Shown here in pieces: positions 6,377-12,726 of a DNA stretch of 14,303 nt (within the stretch, counting starts at the first letter, position 1; every line of letters starts with the position of its first letter). Source of the stretch: an uncultured Bacteroidales bacterium (GTDB taxonomy: Bacteria > Bacteroidota > Bacteroidia > Bacteroidales > Bacteroidaceae); contig CACXLY010000065.1 of NCBI GenBank assembly GCA_902768605.1, positions 1 to 14,303 on the forward strand. The letters run 5' to 3'. Under the pieces are notes generated by a model that was not told the DNA's origin, ran no database searches, and saw only the letters and a list, made by a program, of their open reading frames with translations. Position numbers and translations under genes: made by a program.

Positions 6377-6468
6377 GACTTTGTCGGAAAAGTTGAGGAA
6401 CAAGCAGTCAGAAAGTTTCGTTTCACCTCATAAAAGGCACAAAGGGCTGCGCTACCAATCCTTAGTCT

Positions 6469-9400
6469 CTACTCCTTCTTCCCTTTCTTCTTCGTCCGGA
6501 GGAAGAGTTCGCGGAAGCGGTCGAAGTCGCGCTGGAACTTGATGCCGATGCCTTGCGTGGTGAGCGACGACTGGGTGAAATAGCGGTCGTTGGTCTGGTT
6601 GTAGGCTTTCAGGGAGAAGGGGCTGCGTGGCGAGAGGCGGTACTGAATGTCGAAGTCGCCTATGAAATTGTTGCTGCCCATCTTGTACTTGTTTTCGCGA
6701 TAGCCGAAGTTGCCGTTGAACTGCAGCCTGCCGCTCAGCATCTTGCCGCTCACGAGCGCCTCTGCGTCCAGCTCCTGCCAGCCCTCTTCGCCCGTCCGAA
6801 GGTTCGTGCCGAACGACCAACCCGTTCCTCCGAGGGCTTGCGACATGATTTGATTGAAACGCGAGCTGAGGGCGCTGCTCAGGACGGAGTTCACCGCCAT
6901 TCCGCCCTGCGTTTGCTTCTTGTCGATGAAGCTGCCGTAGCTGTAGAACCTGCCGATGCCGAGCAGGTAGATGGCCTGCATGTCGCGCTCCTCCTCGCTG
7001 CTCAGCATGGAGCGCACCATCTGTTTCTCGTCCTCGTTGGCATTGGGGATGTCGAAGTCGAAACTGATGACGGGCTCGCGGGCCATGCCTCCGATGTTCA
7101 TGATGCAATCGACGCGTGTGTTGGAGAGACCGAGGCCGGTGGTCGAGAGGTCGTCGAGCGAGACGTTGGGCACCGTGTGCTTTGCCGTCAGATTAAGCGC
7201 TGCCTGCATCGCGTCGCCGCCGAAGACGATGGTTCCGTCGGGCAGGAAGGTGAAGTCTTTGCGGATGACGTCGCGGATGGACATGCGGTAGTTGCCCTCC
7301 TCGACGCGATAGGTGCCGAAGAGCTGAAAGCGACCTTTGTTGTAGTAATTGGCTCGGAGACGTCCGTTGCCGAAGAGCGAGATGTTGTCCCCCGTGCGAG
7401 GGTCCATCAGGATGCGTATCTGGGCGTTCGGATTGGCGTTGATGTCGAAGTTGATGCGAAGGTCAGAAGACCCCTCGGGGAGTGAAGAATGAAGAGTGGA
7501 GAGTGAAGAATCTGAGTTACTTCCCTCGCCTGACAGGTTGCTGTTATTCTTCACTCTTAGTTCTTCACTCTTATCTACGTACGTCACAAACTCGGCTTCT
7601 GCCACCGTTCCCGATGTCGCGGTGTTGTAGTTGATGACGGTGCCGGGCATGGGCGTCGCTGCAACATCGATGGTGACGTTGCCCGGCACGCCGTTCATGT
7701 GCACTTGCGCGTCGGCATAGACCGTGCCGTAGAAGCTCATGCTGCCTTGGTTGGGGAAGTTGTAGCCGAGCATGTTGTGGGCGTCTATGCTGACGTCGAA
7801 GCGCAGGTTCTTGAATGCGTTGTGCATGAAATGCGCATCCACCGTCGCCGTATGCTCGCTCATGCCGGGCATCCCCAAGTAGTCGTAGAGGCGGGCGCCG
7901 CGCAGCCAGATGTTGTCCGGGCGAAGAACGACGCTGTCGCCTGCAAGGTGATACTCCGCTCCGACAGTCATGACGTCCACCTTCAGCTCGTCGATGAGCA
8001 TGTCGCCCTCAAGGTTGACGAACTTGAAAGGCCCGAAGATGCGTGCCCGTCCCGAGGCGCGTCCCTGCAAATCACGGAAGATGCCCTTCGTGAACTTGTT
8101 GAGGAAGGCCAGGTCTATCTTGTTTGTCTGGATGTTGAGATTCAGTCCGTCGTCCATTCCCTTGCCCGGGATGATGGTGCCCAGCACTTGTGTGCGGTGC
8201 TCGGGTAGCGGTCCCTTCATGTCCGCCTCGAGCAGGACGGCGCGTTCCTGCTTGCCCCAGTTGCCGTAGAGGCTCATGTCGCCCATGTCGGCGGCGTTGA
8301 ACGTGAACTTCCTGACCTGCAGGAAAGCGTCGGCATAGGGCTTCTTCATGAGCGAGGTGGCGTAGATGCTGCCCGTCGCAAGCCCGTCGAAATCGACTTT
8401 GTGGAAGTTCACGAGGTCCATGATGTAGGAGATGTCGATGTCTTTCAGCTCGGCCCTGAGCGTGTCCGACGCGAGGCTCGAGACGCGGCCGCCTATGTTG
8501 ATGTGCTTCTCGGCCTGACTGATGGAGAGGTTCTCCACATCGACTACATTGTCGTGATACCTGATGCTGGCGGGCTTGATGGCCCAAATCGAGTCGCCAA
8601 TCACGATGCTCGACTTGTTGATTCGGGCATCGATGGCGGGTTTGCCTGCGAGGTCGCGACGGACGTTGCCGGTCAGGCTGATGTCGCCCGTGTTCGCGAT
8701 GGTGCCCTTATTGTCCCAGCGCAGGCGCGACGTCACTTTGTCATCCTTCGCGTAAGCGTCGAGGTTGATGTCGACGGGCTTTCCCTTGATGAGACGCTCG
8801 CCTTGGAGGCTGGCCTGGATGGCGGCGGCGTTGCTCTCAGCGCGGCATTCGATGTTCTGCAGCTCCTGCCCGGCAAACTCCAGCCGGGGTATGTGCATCT
8901 GGAGCGCAATCTGTCCGATGGCGTCGCGTATCGTGCCTTCCAGGGTGCTTTGTGCGGGCAAGAGGAGACTCGTGCCGAGCAGCCTGTCGGCGAGCACCGT
9001 GTCCTGCACCTGGACGAGGAAGCGGAAGTCGTTGCCCTCGGGTTGGCGGCGGCTCTCGCTCGTCGCGAAGAGGCTGGGCAGGTTCTGCTTGACGGGGTGC
9101 GAGAAGGAGGCAGGCAGCGTCTTCCAGTTGACGTTGCCGTCGGCCTTTATATTAAGGAAGTCGCTCTGCAGGACGAGGTGCTGACCGCTCTCCGACCTGC
9201 TGCTTTCCAGCTCGACATCGCCGATGCGGAGCGTTCCTTTGTCTTCCGAGTCGATTTCCAAGTTGCTGAGAATGAGCTTACCCTGCAGGTTGTTGAGGTC
9301 GATGTCGTCGAGATTCGCATCGAGAGTGCCGCTGAACCGTTCGCCCTCATACTTCTTCGTGAGCCCCATCTTGTGCGGCGCGAAGTTCTCCAACTGCGCT

Positions 9401-11058
9401 TGGCACGTGAGCGTACGTTTTCCGTTTGCCATTGACGATTGACCAATGACCATTGCCTTGCCGTTGGGCTCGTCCACGTTTACTTCTCCGCTAATCGATT
9501 CGCCGTCGAGCGCTGCCGTGAAGGGAATGTTGCGATGCTCGTAGCCATTGAAGGTGAGGCTGTTAAGCACGCCAGTCGCCGCAAGTTTCGGCTGCCTGCC
9601 TTTGCCCGGCAGACTGCCCGAGATGGTCGTCTCGACAGAAAGTGTCGTGTTTTTTCTTTCGCCAGGAAGATTGAGCAGATTGCCCAACTGGAGGTCCGTG
9701 GCAGCAACTTTGGCGTCAATCTCCTGCATGTCCTGGAGCGTCCCCTCAATCGCGACGCTTCCCTGCTCGCTTTCCGTCTGCAGGTTTGTCTGCAAGCGCT
9801 TGTTCTGCCAAGCAATCGAACCGCTCGACTTCGTGCTTCCGAGCCGTTCCCATCCGCTCCAATGGAGGGGCGAACTGCCGTGTCCATTTCCCTCTTCCTT
9901 GGAGGGACCAGGGGAGACCAGACCTTGCAGATTCTCCGTCAGGAACTGCTGAAGGGCCGCTCCCGTCCGCAGTTCCTTGATGTCGGCAAAGATGGCGGGC
10001 GTGTTCCAGACGTCTTGAATCGTGGCATCGCAAAGCAGGGACAGGTTGCCATGATTGTCTGAAACAGAGATGTTTGGCAATCGCAGCGTTCCATCCGACA
10101 GGCGTGCTTCGGCCGAGAGATTGATGATGTCGTGGAACGTAGCCAGTTTCGGGACGAAACACGACAGGTCGCGCGGACAAATGAAGCCATAAGCCTCCCC
10201 CGTCCCCTCCGAAGGAGGGGTGAACCGTAGCGTATTGTCTCCCCTCCTTTGGAGGGGTTGGGGGAGGCTGCAGTTTGCCTGCAAACTGGTATTCGGCAGT
10301 TCGACCTTAAGGTCGCGAACGGTCGCGACGGTCTTTCCCACCTCTGCATCGAGGGAAAGATGCTTGAGCTTGAGGCCGCTTTGTTCCGTGAAAGAGAGGT
10401 TGCGGAGGTCGAGCGAGAGCGAGTCCGGCTTGATGAAATGCACCCGGGCCGTCAAGCTTAAGTTCCTGACATGCAGGTGATGAGGGTCGAAAGACCCATC
10501 TAAATCTCCTCTTAAAAGGGAGACATCCTGCTCCGAGGCGTTTTCGCCTTTGCTCTCTCCCTTTAAGGGAGAGCTGGAGAGGGTCTTGTCGAACCGCACT
10601 TCGCCACGTCTCACCACCAAGGCTCCGATGGCGAGGTCGAGCGGGGAGGAGGTAGTGTCTTTCTTCGAGAAAGCATCCACGATGAACTGGAAATTGAAGG
10701 GCTCGTCGCCGTCCTTGTATATCTTGGCTTTCGCGCCGATGAGCTGCGCCCCGCTAATCCGTATCTTCCTCTCTATCAAAGGCATGAAATCGACTTTCGC
10801 GGCGATTCGCGAGGCTCGGAGCATCAGGGTGTCGCGGCGGTCGTAAAGGTGGACGTTGTCCAGGACCACGCGCCCCAGCAGGTTCATCCGCACGTTGCCG
10901 ATGCTCACCTTGCTCTTGATTTTGTCCTCCAGAAGCTGCGACGCGACCCCAGCTCCCCACTTCTGGAAGGCGGGTAAGGACGTCAGAATCAGCAAGGCCA
11001 GGTAAATGCTTGCCAGCAGACCAACGAGGATGCGGAATATGTATTTAAGTGCTTTGAT
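6469..11058 (-). CDS. tamB: TamB-family translocation/assembly protein (about 1529 aa)
   Basis: Very large AsmA/TamB-type protein expected to span the periplasm from the inner membrane and help deliver outer-membrane components with a BamA/TamA-like partner. The C-terminal ~400 residues carry DUF490/TamB features: ARIFGPFKFVNLEGDMLIDE, repeated short beta-rich segments, IRILMDPRTGDNISLFGNG, NEDEKQMVRSMLSSEEERDM and LLGIGRFYSYG. The first usual start codon is TTG at 10995, but that omits a typical membrane anchor. The frame stays open upstream to a stop at 11070-11072 and encodes IKALKYIFRILVGLLASIYL, an ideal N-terminal anchor. I therefore place the start at ATC 11056-11058, where homologues would have ATG; this start is uncertain. 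Several palindromic repeats lie in frame within the coding sequence. There are no frame breaks. Confidence 0.82.
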   Translation of the reverse strand: MKALKYIFRILVGLLASIYLALLILTSLPAFQKWGAGVASQLLEDKIKSKVSIGNVRMNLLGRVVLDNVHLYDRRDTLMLRASRIAAKVDFMPLIERKIRISGAQLIGAKAKIYKDGDEPFNFQFIVDAFSKKDTTSSPLDLAIGALVVRRGEVRFDKTLSSSPLKGESKGENASEQDVSLLRGDLDGSFDPHHLHVRNLSLTARVHFIKPDSLSLDLRNLSFTEQSGLKLKHLSLDAEVGKTVATVRDLKVELPNTSLQANCSLPQPLQRRGDNTLRFTPPSEGTGEAYGFICPRDLSCFVPKLATFHDIINLSAEARLSDGTLRLPNISVSDNHGNLSLLCDATIQDVWNTPAIFADIKELRTGAALQQFLTENLQGLVSPGPSKEEGNGHGSSPLHWSGWERLGSTKSSGSIAWQNKRLQTNLQTESEQGSVAIEGTLQDMQEIDAKVAATDLQLGNLLNLPGERKNTTLSVETTISGSLPGKGRQPKLAATGVLNSLTFNGYEHRNIPFTAALDGESISGEVNVDEPNGKAMVIGQSSMANGKRTLTCQAQLENFAPHKMGLTKKYEGERFSGTLDANLDDIDLNNLQGKLILSNLEIDSEDKGTLRIGDVELESSRSESGQHLVLQSDFLNIKADGNVNWKTLPASFSHPVKQNLPSLFATSESRRQPEGNDFRFLVQVQDTVLADRLLGTSLLLPAQSTLEGTIRDAIGQIALQMHIPRLEFAGQELQNIECRAESNAAAIQASLQGERLIKGKPVDINLDAYAKDDKVTSRLRWDNKGTIANTGDISLTGNVRRDLAGKPAIDARINKSSIVIGDSIWAIKPASIRYHDNVVDVENLSISQAEKHINIGGRVSSLASDTLRAELKDIDISYIMDLVNFHKVDFDGLATGSIYATSLMKKPYADAFLQVRKFTFNAADMGDMSLYGNWGKQERAVLLEADMKGPLPEHRTQVLGTIIPGKGMDDGLNLNIQTNKIDLAFLNKFTKGIFRDLQGRASGRARIFGPFKFVNLEGDMLIDELKVDVMTVGAEYHLAGDSVVLRPDNIWLRGARLYDYLGMPGMSEHTATVDAHFMHNAFKNLRFDVSIDAHNMLGYNFPNQGSMSFYGTVYADAQVHMNGVPGNVTIDVAATPMPGTVINYNTATSGTVAEAEFVTYVDKSEELRVKNNSNLSGEGSNSDSSLSTLHSSLPEGSSDLRINFDINANPNAQIRILMDPRTGDNISLFGNGRLRANYYNKGRFQLFGTYRVEEGNYRMSIRDVIRKDFTFLPDGTIVFGGDAMQAALNLTAKHTVPNVSLDDLSTTGLGLSNTRVDCIMNIGGMAREPVISFDFDIPNANEDEKQMVRSMLSSEEERDMQAIYLLGIGRFYSYGSFIDKKQTQGGMAVNSVLSSALSSRFNQIMSQALGGTGWSFGTNLRTGEEGWQELDAEALVSGKMLSGRLQFNGNFGYRENKYKMGSNNFIGDFDIQYRLSPRSPFSLKAYNQTNDRYFTQSSLTTQGIGIKFQRDFDRFRELFLRTKKKGKKE
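7481..7573. repeat. Purine-rich inverted repeat inside tamB (GAAGAATGAAGA family)
   Basis: GAGTGAAGAAT (7501-7511) and ATTCTTCACTC (7546-7556) are perfect 11-bp inverted repeats, extended outward by partial matches and separated by 34 bp. In frame they encode a low-complexity Ser/Leu/Asn/Glu segment (about residues 1141-1172 counted from codon 10995). The sequence is related to the arms of the hairpin between nqrA and nqrB. Confidence 0.65.
9429..9458. repeat. Short CATTGAC/CAATGACCATTG repeat inside tamB
   Basis: The segment contains two copies of ATTGAC and the hyphenated palindrome CAATG-AC-CATTG (9443-9454). It encodes KAMVIGQSSMANGK, which looks unlike the surrounding beta-rich TamB sequence. 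It resembles dispersed Bacteroidales repeats, but I cannot check genome copy number. Confidence 0.4.
9854..9915. repeat. Double-hairpin palindromic element inside tamB, CCCCTCC family, diverged copy
   Basis: The first hairpin is CCGCTCC-AAT-GGAGGGG (9854-9870, one mismatch). The second is TCCCTC/GGAGGGA (9889-9907), followed by CCAGGGGA. The architecture and the second arm match the element at 10193-10268. It is in frame and encodes a Gly/Ser/Pro-rich stretch (about residues 357-381 from codon 10995). Confidence 0.5.
10193..10268. repeat. Double-hairpin palindromic element inside tamB, CCCCTCC family
   Basis: The outer arms GCCTCCCCC (10193-10201) and GGGGGAGGC (10260-10268) are perfect. Inside are two 7-bp hairpins, CCCCTCC-GAA-GGAGGGG (10204-10220) and CCCCTCC-TTT-GGAGGGG (10241-10257). 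The element is in frame with tamB and encodes a Pro/Arg/Gly-rich segment with LPQPLQRRG and PPSEGTGEA (residues 243-269 from codon 10995). Confidence 0.75.
10505..10573. repeat. Triple-hairpin palindromic element inside tamB, CTCTCCCTT family
   Basis: Three consecutive hairpins are visible: an imperfect TCTCCTCTT/AAGGGAGA (10505-10523), AGGCG-TTTT-CGCCT (10536-10549), and the 19-bp palindrome CTCTCCCTT-T-AAGGGAGAG (10555-10573). In frame it encodes SSPLKGESKGENASEQ and neighbouring residues (about 138-164 from codon 10995). Confidence 0.65.
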
Positions 11059-11087
11059 GAGCGGGCTGTGTTATGCGTTTCAATTTG

Positions 11088-11095
11088 CAAAGATA
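11088..11095 (-). promoter_or_regulatory. -7 promoter box of tamB
   Basis: Minus-strand TATCTTTG matches the Bacteroidetes -7 consensus, 29 bp upstream of the proposed start at 11058. No clear TTTG is seen at the -33 position. It supports a tamB start close to 11058 rather than at 10995. Confidence 0.5.
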
Positions 11096-11635
11096 CGAAG
11101 AATAAGTGAAAAGTAAGAAGTGAAAAGTGAAAAATTAAGAGTTGATGAACGAAAAATCTCCAATTGCACGCCAAAACGCGTCGCAATTCTCTCAATTATA
11201 GCATCCAATCACAAAGACAACGCTTCTCTATTACAAGAAAAACCTTTTACAAAAACGGCTTTTCCAGCATCCAGGAAACGACACAAAATGTTGTAAAGAT
11301 TTTTCTGAAATGTTGCATTTCCTGCCTCAAAACGAGGCAATTTCCAACGCAACACGTCGCAACTGCCAACGCAACACGTTGCGTTTGCCCTCGCAACACG
11401 TCGCGTCAGGCATTTCCTCACGTCAAAATCCTGCATAAAACACGTCAACTTACCCACTTTATGCAGTCATATTCACCCACTCCACTACTTAACTCACTGA
11501 TTATGAAGCAAACCCTATGCACTCCGAGAATCAATTCTATTCGTCCCTCACTCGTCTCGGTCGCAAACACGCCACTCTCCGAGCGTCATTTTCTGCAGAA
11601 ATCCTGACAAACAACTTACGATTCGGAGGGAATCA
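11096..11635. other. Gene-poor intergenic region
   Basis: About 540 bp upstream of tamB without a convincing gene. It contains an A/G-rich stretch with AGTGAAAAGT repeats (11104-11132), a hairpin TGCCTC-AAAAC-GAGGCA (11323-11339) and three contiguous 22-bp repeats (11345-11410). Two overlapping open frames (147 aa plus strand, 82 aa minus strand) have repeat-driven composition and no recognisable domain. No tRNA or rRNA is seen. Confidence 0.5.
11345..11410. repeat. Three tandem 22-bp repeats with core GCAACACGT
   Basis: Units lie at 11345-11366, 11367-11388 and 11389-11410, each carrying GCAACACGT[C/T]GC at the same position (11349, 11371 and 11393). The middle unit is a perfect hyphenated palindrome AACGCAAC-AC-GTTGCGTT (11368-11385). 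The 22-bp period is about two helical turns, so binding sites would lie on one face of the DNA. Confidence 0.7.
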
Positions 11636-11812
11636 TTATTGCCCTTTCCTAACAGCGTTTACCTTTTCTTGAATTTCTTCGTCGAATAGCTGAACATTTT
11701 TCGGGCAGGAATTGATGAAGCGCTCAAGTTTGTCCATCCTGACAGCGTCACCATTCATCACCTGTTCGTGGCTCTTCTTCAGAACCTTTACAAGTGCTTC
11801 GTTTGCGTCCAT
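11636..11812 (-). CDS. Small hypothetical protein (58 aa, or 66 aa from an upstream ATG)
   Basis: The product is a charged, helix-prone protein (MDANEALVKVLKKSHEQ, then VRMDKLERFINSCPKN, then LFDEEIQEKVNAVRKG). I chose ATG 11810-11812. ATG 11834-11836 is equally possible, and the longest frame (to 11884) would need a TTG start and adds less protein-like sequence. No domain is recognised. It is transcribed away from the 58-aa/DUF6169-like pair, with a 15-bp palindrome between them. Size and position would suit an antitoxin or small regulator, but nothing in the sequence proves it. Confidence 0.5.
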   Translation of the reverse strand: MDANEALVKVLKKSHEQVMNGDAVRMDKLERFINSCPKNVQLFDEEIQEKVNAVRKGQ

Positions 11813-11904
11813 ACTATCAGAAAGGATTGCCTTCATTTCTGATGAAAAGGTACGTAAAAGCGTCCTTTTTGCCAACTCTCCCAAAGGAAAATCATCGGAA
11901 AACG

Positions 11905-11919
11905 TTCCTTTTCAAGGAA
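11905..11919. promoter_or_regulatory. 15-bp palindrome between divergent small genes
   Basis: TTCCTT-TTC-AAGGAA is a perfect 6-bp inverted repeat with a 3-bp centre, located between the minus-strand small gene and the plus-strand -7 box at 11958. It is a candidate operator; its function is inferred from position only. Confidence 0.35.
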
Positions 11920-11957
11920 AAACTCGTGTAATCTATGGTTTTCTCCCATTTTTTTTG

Positions 11958-11965
11958 TACTTTTG
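11958..11965 (+). promoter_or_regulatory. -7 promoter box of the small gene/DUF6169-like pair
   Basis: TACTTTTG matches TAnnTTTG, 25 bp before the ATG at 11991. A poor -33 match is found near 11934-11938. Confidence 0.5.
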
Positions 11966-11990
11966 CGGCGCGAAATAAAGAATCAGGACG

Positions 11991-12167
11991 ATGGAAGCAA
12001 CTGCAACAAGAAGAAAACGAACTCGCGAAGAAATCCTTGCGTGGCTGGACGCAGCCCGTCAGCGCAAGGCTGCTTGGCAGGAAAAAGTTAGAGCTGAGTT
12101 TGCAAAAAGAGATCGTCTACGCAAGGAAGCAGCCGAATCTGGCTACTATGATTTGGAATGGGTGTAG
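11991..12167 (+). CDS. Small basic protein (58 aa), first gene of a pair with the DUF6169-like gene
   Basis: ATG 11991 to TAG 12165-12167 encodes a strongly charged, probably all-helical protein: MEATATRRKRTREEILAWLD, then repeated R/K/E/A residues, ending GYYDLEWV. There are no cysteines and no recognisable domain. The start lies 25 bp after a good -7 box and the stop is 3 bp before the next ATG, so the two genes are almost certainly one transcription unit. A small charged protein directly before a larger uncharacterised one is the layout of many toxin-antitoxin or protein-partner pairs, but I recognise neither activity. Confidence 0.6.
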   Translation: MEATATRRKRTREEILAWLDAARQRKAAWQEKVRAEFAKRDRLRKEAAESGYYDLEWV

Positions 12168-12170
12168 ACT

Positions 12171-12665
12171 ATGGTTAAGCTCAACTCCTGGCAACTCAAC
12201 ATACATTCTCCGTATTGGACGGAATATGACGGGGATGCTTTGACCTTTACCACAGATAATGGCATTAAGTATGCCGTTGATTTTGACGAAGACTCCGACC
12301 CTTACTTCAAGGCGTATTGGCTGAATCTGACGAACCTTACAGGCAAACCTTCACCAAGCGACAAGAAGATTGCCCAGACCGTCATCTGTATCATCGAAGA
12401 GTTCTTTCGCCAGAATCCGGACATCCTCCTCTATATGTGCAGCACCGAAGGTGGCAAGCAGGCACAGCGTGCCCGTCTCTTCCTTCGCTGGTTCAACGGA
12501 GCTGAGCAGCAAAAGCATTATGTGGCACGTTCTGTTGAAGTGCGAGGCGAAGAAGGACGGACTGAATATGTGGCTCTCATAGTCCAGCGCAGCAATCCTC
12601 AGCTGGAGGAGATACTTGCAGTCTTCGACGAAGAAGCGGCCATGTTCAACGACATGAAACCTTAA
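12171..12665 (+). CDS. DUF6169-like uncharacterised protein (164 aa)
   Basis: The sequence contains TFTTDNGIKYAVDFDEDSDP near the N-terminus, then DKKIAQTVICIIEEFFRQNP, then ILLYMCSTEGGKQAQRARLF leading into LRWFN. This pattern resembles Bacteroidetes proteins annotated as DUF6169. No catalytic motif, signal peptide or membrane segment is visible, so it is probably cytoplasmic. It starts 3 bp after the 58-aa gene (co-transcribed). Its stop is immediately followed by a 13-bp palindrome (12666-12678), with nqrA beginning 61 bp downstream. The family name is from memory of similar sequences and should be treated as provisional; the function is unknown. Confidence 0.65.
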   Translation: MVKLNSWQLNIHSPYWTEYDGDALTFTTDNGIKYAVDFDEDSDPYFKAYWLNLTNLTGKPSPSDKKIAQTVICIIEEFFRQNPDILLYMCSTEGGKQAQRARLFLRWFNGAEQQKHYVARSVEVRGEEGRTEYVALIVQRSNPQLEEILAVFDEEAAMFNDMKP

Positions 12666-12678
12666 GACTCAATGAGTC
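12666..12678. promoter_or_regulatory. Perfect 13-bp palindrome upstream of nqrA
   Basis: GACTCA-A-TGAGTC starts at the base after the DUF6169-like stop codon and lies 48 bp before the nqrA ATG. Its one-base centre makes a DNA operator more likely than an RNA hairpin. No T run follows, so it is not a terminator. Confidence 0.35.
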
Positions 12679-12726
12679 GTCAAAAGATATAAGAGAGAAA
12701 ATAAACATTTTTTTATTAACCCAGAT

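Larger units (their letters stand above)
6029..6468 (-). other. Structured non-coding leader between tamB and the methylase operon
   Basis: These 440 bp contain no credible gene. They hold a consensus promoter (6346-6376), a multibranched fold starting at the predicted transcript 5' end (6270-6337), a 7-bp AT hairpin ATAGATA/TATCTAT with a 4-nt loop (6236-6253), a ~125-bp imperfect hairpin (6099-6223), and a third copy of its repeat unit just before the methylase ATG (6032-6050). The 10-mer GAAAGTTTCG occurs twice (6291-6300 and 6411-6420). The whole stretch is best read as a ~310-nt mRNA leader; a separate small RNA is also possible. Confidence 0.5.

Noticed and set aside
6553..7485. 310-aa plus-strand open frame
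   Set aside because: Also antisense to tamB; valine/glutamate/alanine-rich composition typical of a complementary-frame artefact.
8401..9435. 344-aa plus-strand open frame
   Set aside because: Antisense to the well-supported tamB frame, with no domain and no promoter; high GC makes such shadows long.
11345..11410. CRISPR array
   Set aside because: The repeats are contiguous 22-bp units with no unique spacers and no cas genes nearby.
11164..11607. 147-aa plus-strand and 82-aa minus-strand open frames in the intergenic region
   Set aside because: Both run through the 22-bp repeats, have irregular composition with many Thr, Gln and Cys residues, and have no domain or convincing promoter.
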